Of a stretch of 64,000 nucleotides of DNA, positions 44,711 through 57,011 are shown piece by piece (positions within the stretch are counted from its first letter, which is position 1; each line of letters opens with the position of its first letter). The notes under the pieces were generated by a model. The model was not told where the DNA came from. It searched no databases and saw only the letters and a list, made by a program, of their open reading frames with translations. This DNA is from JAGNDO01 sp963704975 (lineage in GTDB: Bacteria; Chloroflexota; Anaerolineae; Caldilineales; Caldilineaceae), in assembly GCA_963704975.1 (NCBI GenBank), contig CAVPIK010000005.1:160197-224196 (forward strand). Direction: 5' to 3'. Made by a program: the position numbers and the translations under genes.

Positions 44711-47700
44711 ATGAAACGACCCATGATTACGATTGACGGCAACGAGGCAGCAGCCTACGTCGCCTACAAAACCAACGAGGTAATTGCCATTTACCCCATC
44801 ACCCCCTCTTCGCCCATGGGCGAATGGGCGGACCAATGGAGTGCGTCCGACAGATGCCAACATCTGGGGCACGGTTCCTCTGGTGCAGGAGATGCAGGCG
44901 GAAGGCGGGGCGGCCGGCGCGGTGCATGGCGCACTGCAAACCGGCGCGCTGACCACCACCTTCACCGCCAGCCAGGGCCTGTTGCTGATGATCCCCAACA
45001 TGTACAAAATCGCCGGGGAATTGACCAGCACCGTCTTCCACATCGCCGCCCGTTCGCTGGCCGCCCAAGGCTTGTCCATCTTTGGCGACCACAGCGACGT
45101 GATGGCGGCCCGTTCCGCAGGCTGGGCCATGCTCTTCGCCAACTCGGTGCAGGAGGTGATGGACTTCGCCCTGATCTCCCAGGCCAGCACCCTGCAAGTC
45201 CCGCATTCCCTTCCTGCACATCTTCGACGGCTTCCGCACCTCCCACGAGGTGATGAAGATCGAGCAGTTGGCCGACGAAGACATCCGGGCCATGATCGAC
45301 GATGACCTGGTGCGCGCCGCATCGGGCACGGGGCCTGACCCCGGATCGCCCGGTCATGCGCGGCACAGCCCAAAACCCGGATGTCTATTTCCAGGCCCGG
45401 GAGACGGTCAACCCCTTCTACACCGCCACCCCCGGCATTGTCCAGGAGATGATGGACAAGTTCGCCGCCCAGGTCGGTCGCCAATATCACCTGTTCGACT
45501 ACATCGGCGCACCGGATGCCGAGAAAGTCCTGATCCTGATGGGGTCCGGGGCCGAGGCCGTGGAAGAGACGGTCAACTATCTGGTGGAGCAGGGCGAAAA
45601 GGTGGGGGCCATCAAGGTGCGCCTCTATCGGCCCTTCTCCGTGGAGCATTTCCTGGCCGCCCTGCCCGCCAGCGTCAAGACCATCGCCGTGCTGGACCGC
45701 ACCAAAGAGCCCGGCGCCTCCGGCGAGCCGCTCTATCAAGATGTGGTCACGGCCATGATGGAGAGTTGGGAAGGCCCCATGCCCAAGGTGGTCGGCGGGC
45801 GCTACGGTCTCTCGTCCAAGGAATTCACCCCGGCCATGGTCAAGGGCATCTTCGACGAGATGGGCAAGGACAAGCCCAAGAATCACTTCACCGTCGGCAT
45901 CATCGACGACGTCGCCCACACCAGCCTCGGACTACGACCCGGGCTTCAACATCGAGCCGGCCAAGGTGGTGCGGGCCATGTTCTGGGGTCTGGGTTCCGA
46001 CGGAACCGTGGGCGCCAACAAGAACTCCATCAAGATCATCGGCGAAGAGACCGACAACTACGCCCAGGGCTACTTCGTCTACGACTCCAAGAAGTCGGGC
46101 GCTCGCACGATCTCCCACCTGCGCTTTGGCCCCAAGCCCATCCACAGCACCTATCTGATCGAAAAGGCCAATTTCATCGCCGTTCACCAGTTCGGTTTCC
46201 TGGAACGCTACGACGTGCTGGCCAACGCCCAAGACGGGCGCCATCCTGCTGCTCAACAGCCCCTACAGCGTGGACGAGGTGTGGGATCAACTGCCCCGGC
46301 TGGTCCAGGAGCAAGATCATCGCCAAGAAACTGAAACTCTATGTCATCGACGCGCTACAGCGTGGCCCAAGAGACCGGCATGGGTGTGCGCATCAACACC
46401 ATCATGCAGACCTGTTTCTTTGCCATCAGCGGCGTGCTGCCCCGAGATGAGGCCATTGATCAGATCAAGAAAGCCATCGAGAAGACCTATGGCAAGCGGG
46501 GCGAGGCGGTGGTGCAGAAGAACTACGACGCCGTGGATGCCTCCCTGGCCAATCTCCACGAGATCACCGTGCCGGCAGCCATCACCAGCAGCCTGGAGAT
46601 GCCCCTGACCGTCCCGGTTGCCGCCCCGGACTTTGTGCAGAATGTGACGGCCATGATGATCGCCGGGCGGGGCGACGAACTGCCCGTCAGCGCCATGCCC
46701 ATCGACGGCACCTACCCCACCGGCACCACCCAATGGGAGAAGCGCAACATCTCCCTGGAAGTGCCGGTCTGGGACCGGATGTGTGCATCCAGTGCGGCAA
46801 ATGCGTCCTGGTCTGCCCCCATGCGGTGATCCGCGCCAAGGCCTACGCCCGCAGTCGTCTTGGCCGGTGCGCCGGAGACCTTCAAGAGCACGGCGGCCCG
46901 CTGGAAAGAACTGCCCGACATGAAGTACACCTTGCAGGTGGCCGTGGAAGATTGCACCGGCTGCCAGCTCTGTGTGGAAGTCTGCCCGGCCAAGAACAAG
47001 AGCCAGGTCGGGCGCAAGGCCATCAACATGGAGACCCAACTGCCGCTGCGGGACGCGGAACGGGCCAACTGGGACTTCTTCCTGGAGCTCCCCGAAATGC
47101 CCCGCTTTGCGGCCAGCAACGGCGACACCGTCACCGTGGACCCGGTCATCGACCTCAAGTTCACCAACGTCAAGAACGTGCAGCTGCTGGAGCCGCTCTT
47201 CGAGTTCTCCGGGGCCTGCGCCGGCTGTGGCGAGACACCTTATCTGAAGCTGGTCAGCCAACTCTTTGGCGACCGCACCATCATCGCCAACGCCACCGGC
47301 TGTTCCAGCATCTATGGCGGCAACCTGCCCACCACGCCCTGGTCACAGAAACAAGGACGGCCGCGGCCCGGCCTGGAGCAATTCGCCTCTTCGAGGACAA
47401 CGCCGAGTTCGGCCTGGGCATGCGCCTGACCCTGGACAAGCAGATCGAATATGCCCGGGAATTGGTCAAGCGGCTGCGCCGGTCTGATCGGCGAAGACCT
47501 GGCCGCCGACCTGCTCAGCGCGGACCAATCCGGCGATGCCGGGATCGACGCCCAACGCCGCCGAGTGGTGGCGACTGAAGGACAAGCTGGCGGGCAACCC
47601 GGACCCGGCGGCACGGGATCTCTACAGCCTGGCCGATGTGCTGGTCAAGAAGAGCGTCTGGATCGTGGGCGGCGACGGCTGGGCCTATGACATCGGCTAC

Positions 47701-48301
47701 GGCGGTCTGGACCATGTCCTGGCCAGCGGGCGCAATGTCAACGTGCTGGTGCTGGACACGGAAGTCTACTCCAACACCGGCGGGCAGGCCTCCAAGGCCA
47801 CACCCATCGGGCGCCGTGGCCAAGTTCGCCGCTGGCGGCAAGGCCACTGGCCAAGAAGGATCTGGGCATGATGGCCATGAACTACGGCAATGTCTACGTG
47901 GCCCAGATCGCCATGGGCGCCAGCGACGCCCAGACCGTCAAGGCCATCCAGGAAGCCGAGTCCTACGACGGCCCCTCGCTGATCATCGCCTACAGCCACT
48001 GCATCGCCCACGGCATCAACATGGCCAAGGGCATGGACCAGCAGAAGCTGGCCGTGGAGTCGGGCCACTGGCCGCTCTACCGCTTCGATCCTCGCCGGTC
48101 GAAGATGCGGGCCAGAACCCCTTCCAGCTGGATTCCAAGGCGCCCAAGATCGCCCTGAAAGATTATATCTACAACGAAACCCGTTATCGCATGTTGGTGC
48201 AGAGCAATCCTGAAGCCGCAGCCGACCTCCTTGTCCACGCCCAAAAGGCCGTGAACGACCGTTGGGCCAAGTACGAGCAGATGGCCAAGAAAGGTGAGTA
48301 A
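44711..48301 (+). CDS. nifJ: Pyruvate:ferredoxin (flavodoxin) oxidoreductase, about 16 frameshifts
   Basis: Single-chain PFOR of about 1190 aa, oxidising pyruvate to acetyl-CoA + CO2 with ferredoxin reduction. Seen in order: MKRPMITIDGNEAAAYVAYKTNEVIAIYPITPSSPMGEWADQ; TVPLVQEMQAEGGAAGAVHG; GDHSDVMAARS; FLHIFDGFRTSHEV; FWGLGSDGTVGANKNSIKIIG (CoA domain); ETGMGVRINTIMQTCFFAISGVLP; two [4Fe-4S] motifs (CIQCGKCVLVCPH, CTGCQLCVEVCPAKNKS); a third cluster in CAGCGETPYLK; TPP site GDGWAYDIGYGGLDH and SNTGGQASKATP; end NPFQLDSKAPKIALKDY. Breaks lie at about 44849, 45201, 45319, 45929, 46239, 46312, 46355, 46775, 46856, 47350, 47395, 47479, 47540, 47812, 47849 and 48093. Fourteen need one base removed, two need one added. 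Confidence 0.9.
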
Positions 48302-48305
48302 GACC

Positions 48306-49322
48306 ATGAATCTGACCACGACCTATATGGGCATGAACCTGAAAAGTCCGCTGATGGCATCCGCCTCGCCCCTCTCCATGAGCCTGAGCAGCCTGCGCAG
48401 TCTGGAAGATGCCGGGGCCGCGGCCATCGTGATGCACTCGCTCTTCGAGGAGCAGATCCATCAGGAAAGCCAGCAGTTCGACCATTACCTGAGCTACGGC
48501 GTCAACAGCTTTGCCGAGGCCCTGGACTACTTCCCGGATCTGGACCGCTACAACGTGGGCTCCGATGCCTACCTGAACCTGATCTACAAGGCCAAGCAGT
48601 CGATTGATGTGCCGATCATCGGCAGCCTGAACGGCGTCTCCCACGGCGGCTGGATCAAGTACGCCAAGAAGATCGAAGAGGCCGGGGCCAATGCCCTGGA
48701 ACTCAACATCTACTACGTGGCCGCGGACGTGGACGTGACCGGGGCCGAAGTGGTGGAGATGTATTTGGACATTGTCAAGGCAGTGAAGCAGGTGGTGACC
48801 ATCCCCGTGGCGGTCAAGCTGAGCCCCTACTTTGGCTCCATGGCCAACACGGCCAAGCGGCTGGCCGAGGCCGGGGCCGACGCCCTGGTCCTGTTCAACC
48901 GCTTCTACCAGCCGGACTTTGATCTGGAAAATCTGGAAGTTGTGCCCCATCTGGTGTTGAGCAACTCCTATGAAATGCGTCTGCCCCTGCGCTGGGTGGC
49001 CATGCTCTGGGGACGGGTGAAGACAGACTTTGCCATCACCAGCGGCGTCCACACCCACGAAGATGTGCTCAAGGGCATGATGGCCGGGGCCAAGGTGACC
49101 ATGATGGCCTCCGAACTCCTGCGCAACGGCCCCAAGCGCATCGGCGAGATCGAGGCCGATCTGGTGCAGTGGATGGAAGAGCACGAGTACGAATCCATCG
49201 AGCAGATGCAGGGCAGCATGAGCCAGATCCATGTGGCCGAGCCGGCCGCTTTCGAGCGAGCCAACTATATGAAGGTTTTACAATCCTGGCAACAGGATCC
49301 GACAGGCGTACTGCGCCGATAA
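48306..49322 (+). CDS. Dihydroorotate dehydrogenase-like TIM-barrel protein
   Basis: 338-aa DHOD-superfamily flavoprotein, frame intact. It starts MNLTTTYMGMNLKSPLMASASPLS at 48306; a GTG at 48294 overlapping the nifJ stop is an alternative. FMN/substrate regions are PIIGSLNGVSHGGWIKYAKKIEEAGANALELNIYY, VAVKLSPYFGSMANTAKRLAEAGADALVLFNRF and ITSGVHTHEDVLKGMMAGAKVTMMAS. This family commonly sits beside nifJ, and its exact reaction is unsettled; true PyrD activity is doubtful without the usual partner genes. It starts 4 bp after nifJ, so is co-transcribed. Confidence 0.85.
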   Translation: MNLTTTYMGMNLKSPLMASASPLSMSLSSLRSLEDAGAAAIVMHSLFEEQIHQESQQFDHYLSYGVNSFAEALDYFPDLDRYNVGSDAYLNLIYKAKQSIDVPIIGSLNGVSHGGWIKYAKKIEEAGANALELNIYYVAADVDVTGAEVVEMYLDIVKAVKQVVTIPVAVKLSPYFGSMANTAKRLAEAGADALVLFNRFYQPDFDLENLEVVPHLVLSNSYEMRLPLRWVAMLWGRVKTDFAITSGVHTHEDVLKGMMAGAKVTMMASELLRNGPKRIGEIEADLVQWMEEHEYESIEQMQGSMSQIHVAEPAAFERANYMKVLQSWQQDPTGVLRR

Positions 49323-49330
49323 GCAATTGT

Positions 49331-49375
49331 CGAGGTTCGTGTATCGAGTAAAAAATACTCGATACACGAACCTCG
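49331..49375. repeat. 20-bp perfect hairpin CGAGGTTCGTGTATCGAGTA
   Basis: Arms 49331-49350 and 49356-49375 with an AAAAA loop. It lies between the DHOD-like gene and ppdK on the same strand. There is no T-run directly after; the GTTTTTTTTC follows at about 49389-49397 and could let it act as a terminator, though it also lies just before the ppdK ribosome site. Confidence 0.8.
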
Positions 49376-49415
49376 AACCTCACTATTCGTTTTTTTTCAA
49401 GGAGCAATCAAGATT

Positions 49416-52204
<2,789 letters not shown>

Positions 52205-52226
52205 GGTTTTTCACCGCAGAGAAGGC

Positions 52227-52286
52227 GCAGAGAATAAAAATAGGCGGGATGACCGATCGGTCATCCCGCCTATTTTTATTCTCTGC
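52227..52286. terminator. 60-nt perfect palindrome, bidirectional terminator
   Basis: Self-complementary over all 60 bases with the centre between 52256 and 52257 (GACCGA|TCGGTC). The arms carry TAGGCGGGATGACC and an AT-rich outer part ending GCAGAGAATAAAAA/TTTTTATTCTCTGC. It lies between the convergent ppdK and aspS genes and so can stop both. Confidence 0.85.
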
Positions 52287-52338
52287 ACCCGAGGAGTGAG
52301 CACCCCCTGGTGCGAACGGGTCTACACGATGAGGTGTG

Positions 52339-53649
52339 TTATGGCGACACCCGCCCCAAGTCCCGGGGAAAGAGTGTACTCAGTCGCAGATTCCCCAACC
52401 CCAACAACTGCATCAACAACCGCTCCGAGCCGATGGCGAAGCCGCCGTGGGGCGGCATCCCGTAGCGGAAGGCCTCCAGATAATTCTCGAAGGGCTCCGG
52501 TGACTGACCCATGCGGGCCAAGGCGGCCAGATAGTCGGCGTATTGGTGCAGCCGTTGGCCCCCGGTCACCAACTCCGTGCCCCGGAAGAGCAGGTCGAAG
52601 CTGTTGGAATAGGCGGGCCGTTCCGGGTCCGGGTGGGTGTAGAAGGGCCGCTTGCCCATGGGGTAGCCGGTCACAAACAGGAAGTCGCTGCCATGCTCCG
52701 CCATCGCCCACTCGCCCAGCCAGCGCTCGTCCTGGGGGGAGAGGTCCGGCTCGCCCCGCACGTCCACGCCGTGGAGGCGCAGGATCAACTCCTGGGCTTC
52801 GGCAAAGTGGATGTGGGGGATCTGGGCCGGCACGACGGGCATTTTGGCCTCCAGCAGCGCCAACTCCGCGGCGTAGTCCGCGGACAGGGTGGCGAAGATC
52901 CCCGCCAGCACCTCCCGCAGCATGGCCATCACCGTGAAGTGGTTCTCGATGAAGCCGAACTCCACATCCAGGCTGACATATTCGTTGACATGGCGCACGG
53001 TGTCGTGGGGTTCCGCCCGAAAGACCGGCCCCACCTCGTAGACCCGCTCGAAGACGCCCACCATGATCTGCTTGTAGAATTGGGGACTCTGGGCCAGATA
53101 GGCCTCCCGGCCGAAGTAGTCCAGCTTGAAGACGTTGGCCCCGCTCTCCGTGGCCGACGCCACGATCTTGGGGGTCTGGATCTCCGTGAAGCCCAGGCCG
53201 TTCAACGTCTCCCGGAAGCCCCGCATCACCCCCGCGCCCAGGCGGAAGACGGCCCGCCGGGCCGGATGCCGGTTGACCACCACCGCGTGGTCCAACTGGC
53301 TGGGCAGGCTGGCCGTCACCTCCCGCTTGGAGATCAGCACGGGCAGGGCCTCGTCCACCGGGGTGATGACGGCGATGACCGGGTTGTGCAGTTCGATCCC
53401 GCCGGGAGCCTGGGGCGTGGCGACCACGGTGCCGGTCAGCTCGATCACCGTCTCCGGGGCCAGGTTGGCGTCCGTGAGGGGGGCGAAGTCCGCCGCGTCC
53501 TGGGTGACGGCCTGGACCGTCCCCCAGCCGTCCCGCAGGACCAGAAAGTTGATGCCGCCCAGCAGGCGCAGGGTCTGCACCCAGCCGCGCAAGCGCACGG
53601 GTTGGCCGATGTGGGTCGAAAGTTGAGTCGTACGAATAGTGGTGGTCAT
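52339..53649 (-). CDS. aspS: Archaeal-type (probably non-discriminating) aspartyl-tRNA synthetase
   Basis: 436-aa class IIb synthetase, frame intact. An N-terminal OB-fold anticodon domain (VRLRGWVQTLRLLGGINFLVLRDGWG) is followed by motif 2 YEVGPVFRAEPHDTVRHVNEYVSLDVEFGF and motif 3 GGFAIGSERLLMQLLGLGNLRLSTLFPRDLGRVSP. Length and FRAE/LFPRD sequences place it with archaeal-type AspRS; AsnRS would be expected to end nearer PFPR. Such AspRS copies in bacteria often make Asp-tRNA(Asn) for the GatCAB route. The T-box upstream has AAC triplets fitting an asparagine specifier, which supports that reading. GatCAB genes are not in the window. Confidence 0.82.
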   Translation of the reverse strand: MTTTIRTTQLSTHIGQPVRLRGWVQTLRLLGGINFLVLRDGWGTVQAVTQDAADFAPLTDANLAPETVIELTGTVVATPQAPGGIELHNPVIAVITPVDEALPVLISKREVTASLPSQLDHAVVVNRHPARRAVFRLGAGVMRGFRETLNGLGFTEIQTPKIVASATESGANVFKLDYFGREAYLAQSPQFYKQIMVGVFERVYEVGPVFRAEPHDTVRHVNEYVSLDVEFGFIENHFTVMAMLREVLAGIFATLSADYAAELALLEAKMPVVPAQIPHIHFAEAQELILRLHGVDVRGEPDLSPQDERWLGEWAMAEHGSDFLFVTGYPMGKRPFYTHPDPERPAYSNSFDLLFRGTELVTGGQRLHQYADYLAALARMGQSPEPFENYLEAFRYGMPPHGGFAIGSERLLMQLLGLGNLRLSTLFPRDLGRVSP

Positions 53650-53654
53650 GTGGG

Positions 53655-53732
53655 TTGTGCCTCCGGTTTGTGTTGCGAGATGCGGGTTGCGAGATGCGAG
53701 CTATCCGAAATCGCATCTCACAACTCGCATCT
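53655..53732. repeat. TTGCGAGATGCG / CGCATCTCACAACTCGCATCTC inverted quasi-repeat
   Basis: GTTGCGAGATGCGGGTTGCGAGATGCGAG (53672-53700) faces CGCATCTCACAACTCGCATCTC (53712-53733) around CTATCCGAAAT. It lies between the second T-box terminator and the aspS start, so it forms the last hairpin of the leader. Confidence 0.75.
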
Positions 53733-53733
53733 C

Positions 53734-54119
53734 AAAAAAACGCCCGCGTCCCCATACAGGAGGACGCGGGCGCGATTGGGCGCGGGCACAAACCCAATCA
53801 AAAAGCCCACGTCCCCCCAACAAACGGGAGGACGTGGGCTAGAATGCCGCACGTGGTGCCACCACCTTTTGCCCCAGACTTGGGGCCTTGGCCGACTCAA
53901 TCACCTCGATCGAGAGCATGTCTGAGTCGTTGCGCTATAACGGGCGCACCCGAAACCGGTTAGTGGGAAGATCCGTTCGCCGGTCGGCTCTGGGGTGTCA
54001 CGGGTCCGGGTCGATGGCGACGCTCACAGCCTGGGCGTCACTCTCTGGACATCGGATGGGGGCTCAACCGGCCCGCCTGTCCCCTTCACAGCCTTTTAGA
54101 AATGGGTTGTGGAATTACG
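53734..54119 (-). promoter_or_regulatory. T-box riboswitch of the aspS gene with two tandem terminators
   Basis: Leader RNA sensing uncharged tRNA. Read on the minus strand: Stem I begins with AGAGAGTGACG (54046-54036) and GGCTGTGAGCG (54030-54020). Candidate asparagine specifier AAC lies at 53961-53959, with a second AAC at 53977-53975. The T-box itself is AAAAGGTGGTGGCACCACG (53870-53852), containing the invariant TGGCACC that pairs with the tRNA acceptor end. Terminator A: stem 53840-53830/53814-53804 followed by T5. Terminator B: stem 53772-53762/53751-53741 followed by T7. Both stems share a CC(A/G)CGTCCTCC arm. Length and order fit T-boxes; the specifier is not proven. Confidence 0.85.
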
Positions 54120-54125
54120 GGAGTT

Positions 54126-54154
54126 AGTTTAACATAGGAGTCAGGGGCGGTCAA
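54126..54154 (-). promoter_or_regulatory. Promoter of the T-box/aspS transcript
   Basis: Minus-strand TTGACC (54154-54149), 17-bp spacer, TAAACT (54131-54126). It is positioned to start transcription about 10 bp before Stem I of the T-box leader region. Confidence 0.7.
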
Positions 54155-54253
54155 CACGAATCTGACCCTGTTCGATATGATTTGTGTCAGATTTTTGGAA
54201 GTGGGATCGAATTAAGTCAGGATAATCGTTTCACAGCCTTGGAGACTTGAGCG

Positions 54254-55021
54254 ATGTATCTGATGTATGTAGATGAAAGTGGAGATATCGGTACAGTGAA
54301 CTCACCTACCCGATATTTCGTTCTCACCGGACTCGTGGTTCATGAATTGAAATGGCAGGATTATTTGGACCAACTGATTGATTTCCGTCGCCGAATGCGT
54401 TCATCTTTTGGGTTACGACTGCGAGACGAGATTCACGCATCAGTGATGATCAATCGGCCTGGTGAACTTATCCGCATCCCTCGCCACGAGCGACTTGCCA
54501 TCCTTCGCATGTTTGCCGATGAATTGGCTGGGATGACAGAGATCAGTCTCATCAATGTGGTGGTCGATAAGCAGAACAAAGGGGCCACCTATGATGTTTT
54601 CGACAACGCATGGAAAGCGTTACTCCAACGATTCGAGAACACCCTATCTCACCAGAATTTTCCCGGTCTTTGCAATCCGGATGAACGGGGCATGATTTTG
54701 CCCGATCACACCGACGATAAGAAGCTGACCGAAGTTCTGCGGCAAATGCGTCGTTACAATCCTGCTCCCAATCAACGGGGGTACGCTCAAGGGTATCAAA
54801 ATATGCGGGTAAATCGAATTGTCGAGGATCCCAGTTTTCGAGATTCCGCCCACTCGTATTTCATTCAGGCATGTGACATGGCCGCCTATTTGCTTTATCA
54901 GCACCTGGCCCCAAACGCCTTTATGCATAGTAAATCTGCCAACAATTATTTTGACCGCATGTCACCCATTCTTTGCTTGAAGGCATCATCGACAGATCCC
55001 CGAGGAATCGTTCGACTATAG
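54254..55021 (+). CDS. DUF3800 domain protein
   Basis: 255-aa protein of the DUF3800 family, which has an RNase H-like fold and is often found near mobile or defence genes; its biochemical activity is unproven. Family motifs are the N-terminal MYLMYVDESGDIGTVNSPTRYFVLTGLVV and the C-terminal DSAHSYFIQACDMAAYLLYQHL, both with conserved acidic residues. The frame is intact. It is clearly AT-richer than the neighbours, stands alone between the T-box promoter and a TPR gene, and probably arrived by transfer. Confidence 0.85.
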   Translation: MYLMYVDESGDIGTVNSPTRYFVLTGLVVHELKWQDYLDQLIDFRRRMRSSFGLRLRDEIHASVMINRPGELIRIPRHERLAILRMFADELAGMTEISLINVVVDKQNKGATYDVFDNAWKALLQRFENTLSHQNFPGLCNPDERGMILPDHTDDKKLTEVLRQMRRYNPAPNQRGYAQGYQNMRVNRIVEDPSFRDSAHSYFIQACDMAAYLLYQHLAPNAFMHSKSANNYFDRMSPILCLKASSTDPRGIVRL

Positions 55022-55056
55022 CTGCAAAAACTTGGCTAAAACTTGGCAAAGAAAAA

Positions 55057-55072
55057 GGGGGCTTTCGCCCCC
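55057..55072. terminator. Possible small hairpin GGGGGCTTTCGCCCCC downstream of the DUF3800 gene
   Basis: 6-bp G/C stem with a TTTC loop, preceded by A5 but with no T-run after it on the plus strand. It could be a weak terminator or stability element. Confidence 0.4.
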
Positions 55073-55227
55073 GGAGGAATCCTACTAACCAGACAAGCCG
55101 GGTTTCAGATTCCATGTACAGTATAACAGAAGAACAGTCACTAATCAATACCCAAAATCAACGATGGCGTGACAGATAACGCATTTACCCCACCCCTTCA
55201 CCAGCAAATACTATCGTGAGAACCGTA

Positions 55228-55737
55228 ATGCGCCCACCACCCAACCTCTCCGATGACCATATCGAAGTCTGGCAGCAGGCCCTGGAATATTTCCAGATGG
55301 CCTTCCGCGCCCAGCAGGAGGGGGATCTGGCCGAGGCCATCCGGCTCTACAGCACATCTATCCGCCTCTACCCCAGCGCGGAGGCCCACACCTTTTTGGG
55401 CTGGGTCTATTCCTTCGTCAATCTCTTCGACGAGGCTATCGCCGAATGCCACAAGGCCATCGCCGTGGACCCCACCTTTGGCAACCCCTATAACGACATC
55501 GGCGCCTATCTCATGGAACTGGACCGCAACCAGGAAGCCGTGGACTGGTTCCGCCGGGCCATCGCCGCCCCCCGCTATGAAGCTCGCTGCTACCCCTACT
55601 TCAACCTGGGCCGAGTCTACGAACGCCTGGGCGAATGGACCCTGGCCATCAAGCACTATCGCCAAGCCCTGAACCTCTGCCCCGACTATCACCAGGCCGA
55701 GGCGGCGTGGCAGTTGTTGCAGGCGAAGCTGAATTAG
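55228..55737 (+). CDS. TPR repeat protein
   Basis: About 169-aa all-helical protein with four or so tetratricopeptide repeats (ALEYFQMAFRAQQEGDLAEAIRLYSTSIRLYPS; AEAHTFLGWVYSFVNLFDEAIAECHKAIAVDPT; GNPYNDIGAYLMELDRNQEAVDWFRRAIAAP; YPYFNLGRVYERLGEWTLAIKHYRQALNLCPD). A protein-protein interaction scaffold in the cytoplasm; the partner is unknown. The start is ATG 55228; a GTG at 55216 is possible. The frame is intact. Confidence 0.82.
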   Translation: MRPPPNLSDDHIEVWQQALEYFQMAFRAQQEGDLAEAIRLYSTSIRLYPSAEAHTFLGWVYSFVNLFDEAIAECHKAIAVDPTFGNPYNDIGAYLMELDRNQEAVDWFRRAIAAPRYEARCYPYFNLGRVYERLGEWTLAIKHYRQALNLCPDYHQAEAAWQLLQAKLN

Positions 55738-55738
55738 T

Positions 55739-55798
55739 TGATTGGTTGATTGGTGATCGGGTTAACCGGCTACCAATCAACAAGTCAACCAATCAACA
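55739..55798. repeat. GATTGGTTGATTGG / CCAATCAACAAGTCAACCAATC inverted quasi-repeat
   Basis: TTGATTGGTTGATTGGTGATCGG (55737-55759) faces ACCAATCAACAAGTCAACCAATCAAC (55771-55796). It sits between the convergent TPR and xseA genes, a likely bidirectional terminator position. Same word family as 10060-10083 and 61853-61892. Confidence 0.75.
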
Positions 55799-55801
55799 TT
55801 C

Positions 55802-57011
55802 CTACACCAACAACCGCTGAACCCGATACTCGCCCTTCGCCCCGCGCACCTGTAGTTCCTCGCCGGGGGCGGCCCCTTCTGGACCCATGACAACCTTGCC
55901 GTTTGTGCGCTGGACGATGCTATAGCCCCGTTCCAGCACCCGGCCAGGGTTGAGCGCGCCCAGGCGCAGATGGGCGGCGGCCAGTCGATCTTGGCGCCGG
56001 GTCAGGAGACGTTCCCCGGCCCGGTGCAGACGTTGAGCTCGGTCCTCCAATCGCTGACGACTGAGATCCAAGCTGGCGGCGAGGGTGGACTCGGTCCAAC
56101 CGGGCGGCCAGTTGATCCAGGCGGGCACGGTGGAAATCCAGCAGATCATCAGCCCGGTCGGCCAAACCCCGCTCCACGGCCCACAGATTAGCGATGATTT
56201 CTGCCCGATCCGGCACGGCGGCGGATGCGGCGGCGGTGGGCGTGGCGGCCCGCAGATCCGCCACGAAATCGGCGATGCTGAAATCCACCTCGTGGCCCAC
56301 GCCGGCGATGGTGGGGATGGCGCTGGCAACGATGGCCCGTGCCACCCCCTCGTCGTTGAAGGCCCACAGATCCTCGATGCTGCCCCCGCCCCGGCCCACG
56401 ATCAAGGTGTCGATGGGGGCAATTTCAGTGCTGTACCGATTGGCGGCTTGGATGGCCCGCACGATCTGGGACGGCGCATCCGCCCCCTGGACCAACGTGG
56501 GGAAGAGCACCACATCCACCAAGGGCCAACGCAGACTCAACGTGCGCAAAATGTCCCGCAAAGCCGCGGCCCCGGCGCTGGTGACGATGCCCACCCGCTT
56601 GGGCTGAACGGGAATGGGCCGCTTGCGGTCGGCATCGAAAAGCCCCTCTGCGGCCAGCTTGGCCTTGAGCGCCTCAAAGCGGGCATAGAGTTGCCCCTTC
56701 CCCGCCGGGCGCATTTGGTCGGCATAGAACTGATAGTTACCCCGCTCCGGGTAGACCCCCACATAGCCGTGGGCGATCACCTGATCCCCGGCCTGGGGCT
56801 GCCAAGTCAGCCGGAAGGCATTGCCCTTCCACATCACCGCGGTGATGGCGGCCCCGGCATCCTTGAGGGTGAAATAGATGTGGCCGCTGCTCGCTCGCTT
56901 CCAGCCGCTAATCTCGCCGCTGACCCACACGTCTCGCAGCACGTCGTCGCCTTCAAAAAGGGTGACGATATGGCTGGTCAAACTGGAAATAGTGATAGGG
57001 GTTGAATTCAC
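55802..57011 (-). CDS. xseA: Exodeoxyribonuclease VII large subunit (one frameshift)
   Basis: Catalytic/structural subunit of ExoVII, which degrades single-stranded DNA to acid-soluble fragments. The start is GTG 57011 (MNSTPITISSLTSHIVTLFEG). It has an OB-fold (VSGEISGWKRASSGHIYFTLKDAGAAITAVMW) and a catalytic core (RVGIVTSAGAAALRDIL, DTLIVGRGGGSIEDLWAFNDE, IPTIAGVGHEVDFSIADFVADLRAATPTAAA). A coiled-coil tail follows, with ERGYSIVQRTNGKVV near the end. The frame slips at about 56090 in the coiled coil. No xseB is next to it. Its GTG overlaps the stop of the methyltransferase (GTGA). Confidence 0.9.

Noticed and set aside
44711..48301. Programmed +1 frameshifting to explain the broken PFOR frame
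   Set aside because: Sixteen sites with different contexts, including two that need a base added, and no shared slippery motif or stop codon at the shift points. Consensus error is far simpler.
52339..53649. Asparaginyl-tRNA synthetase
   Set aside because: Tempting because of the AAC T-box specifier, but motif 2 (FRAEPHDTVRH) and the LFPRD end match archaeal-type AspRS better.
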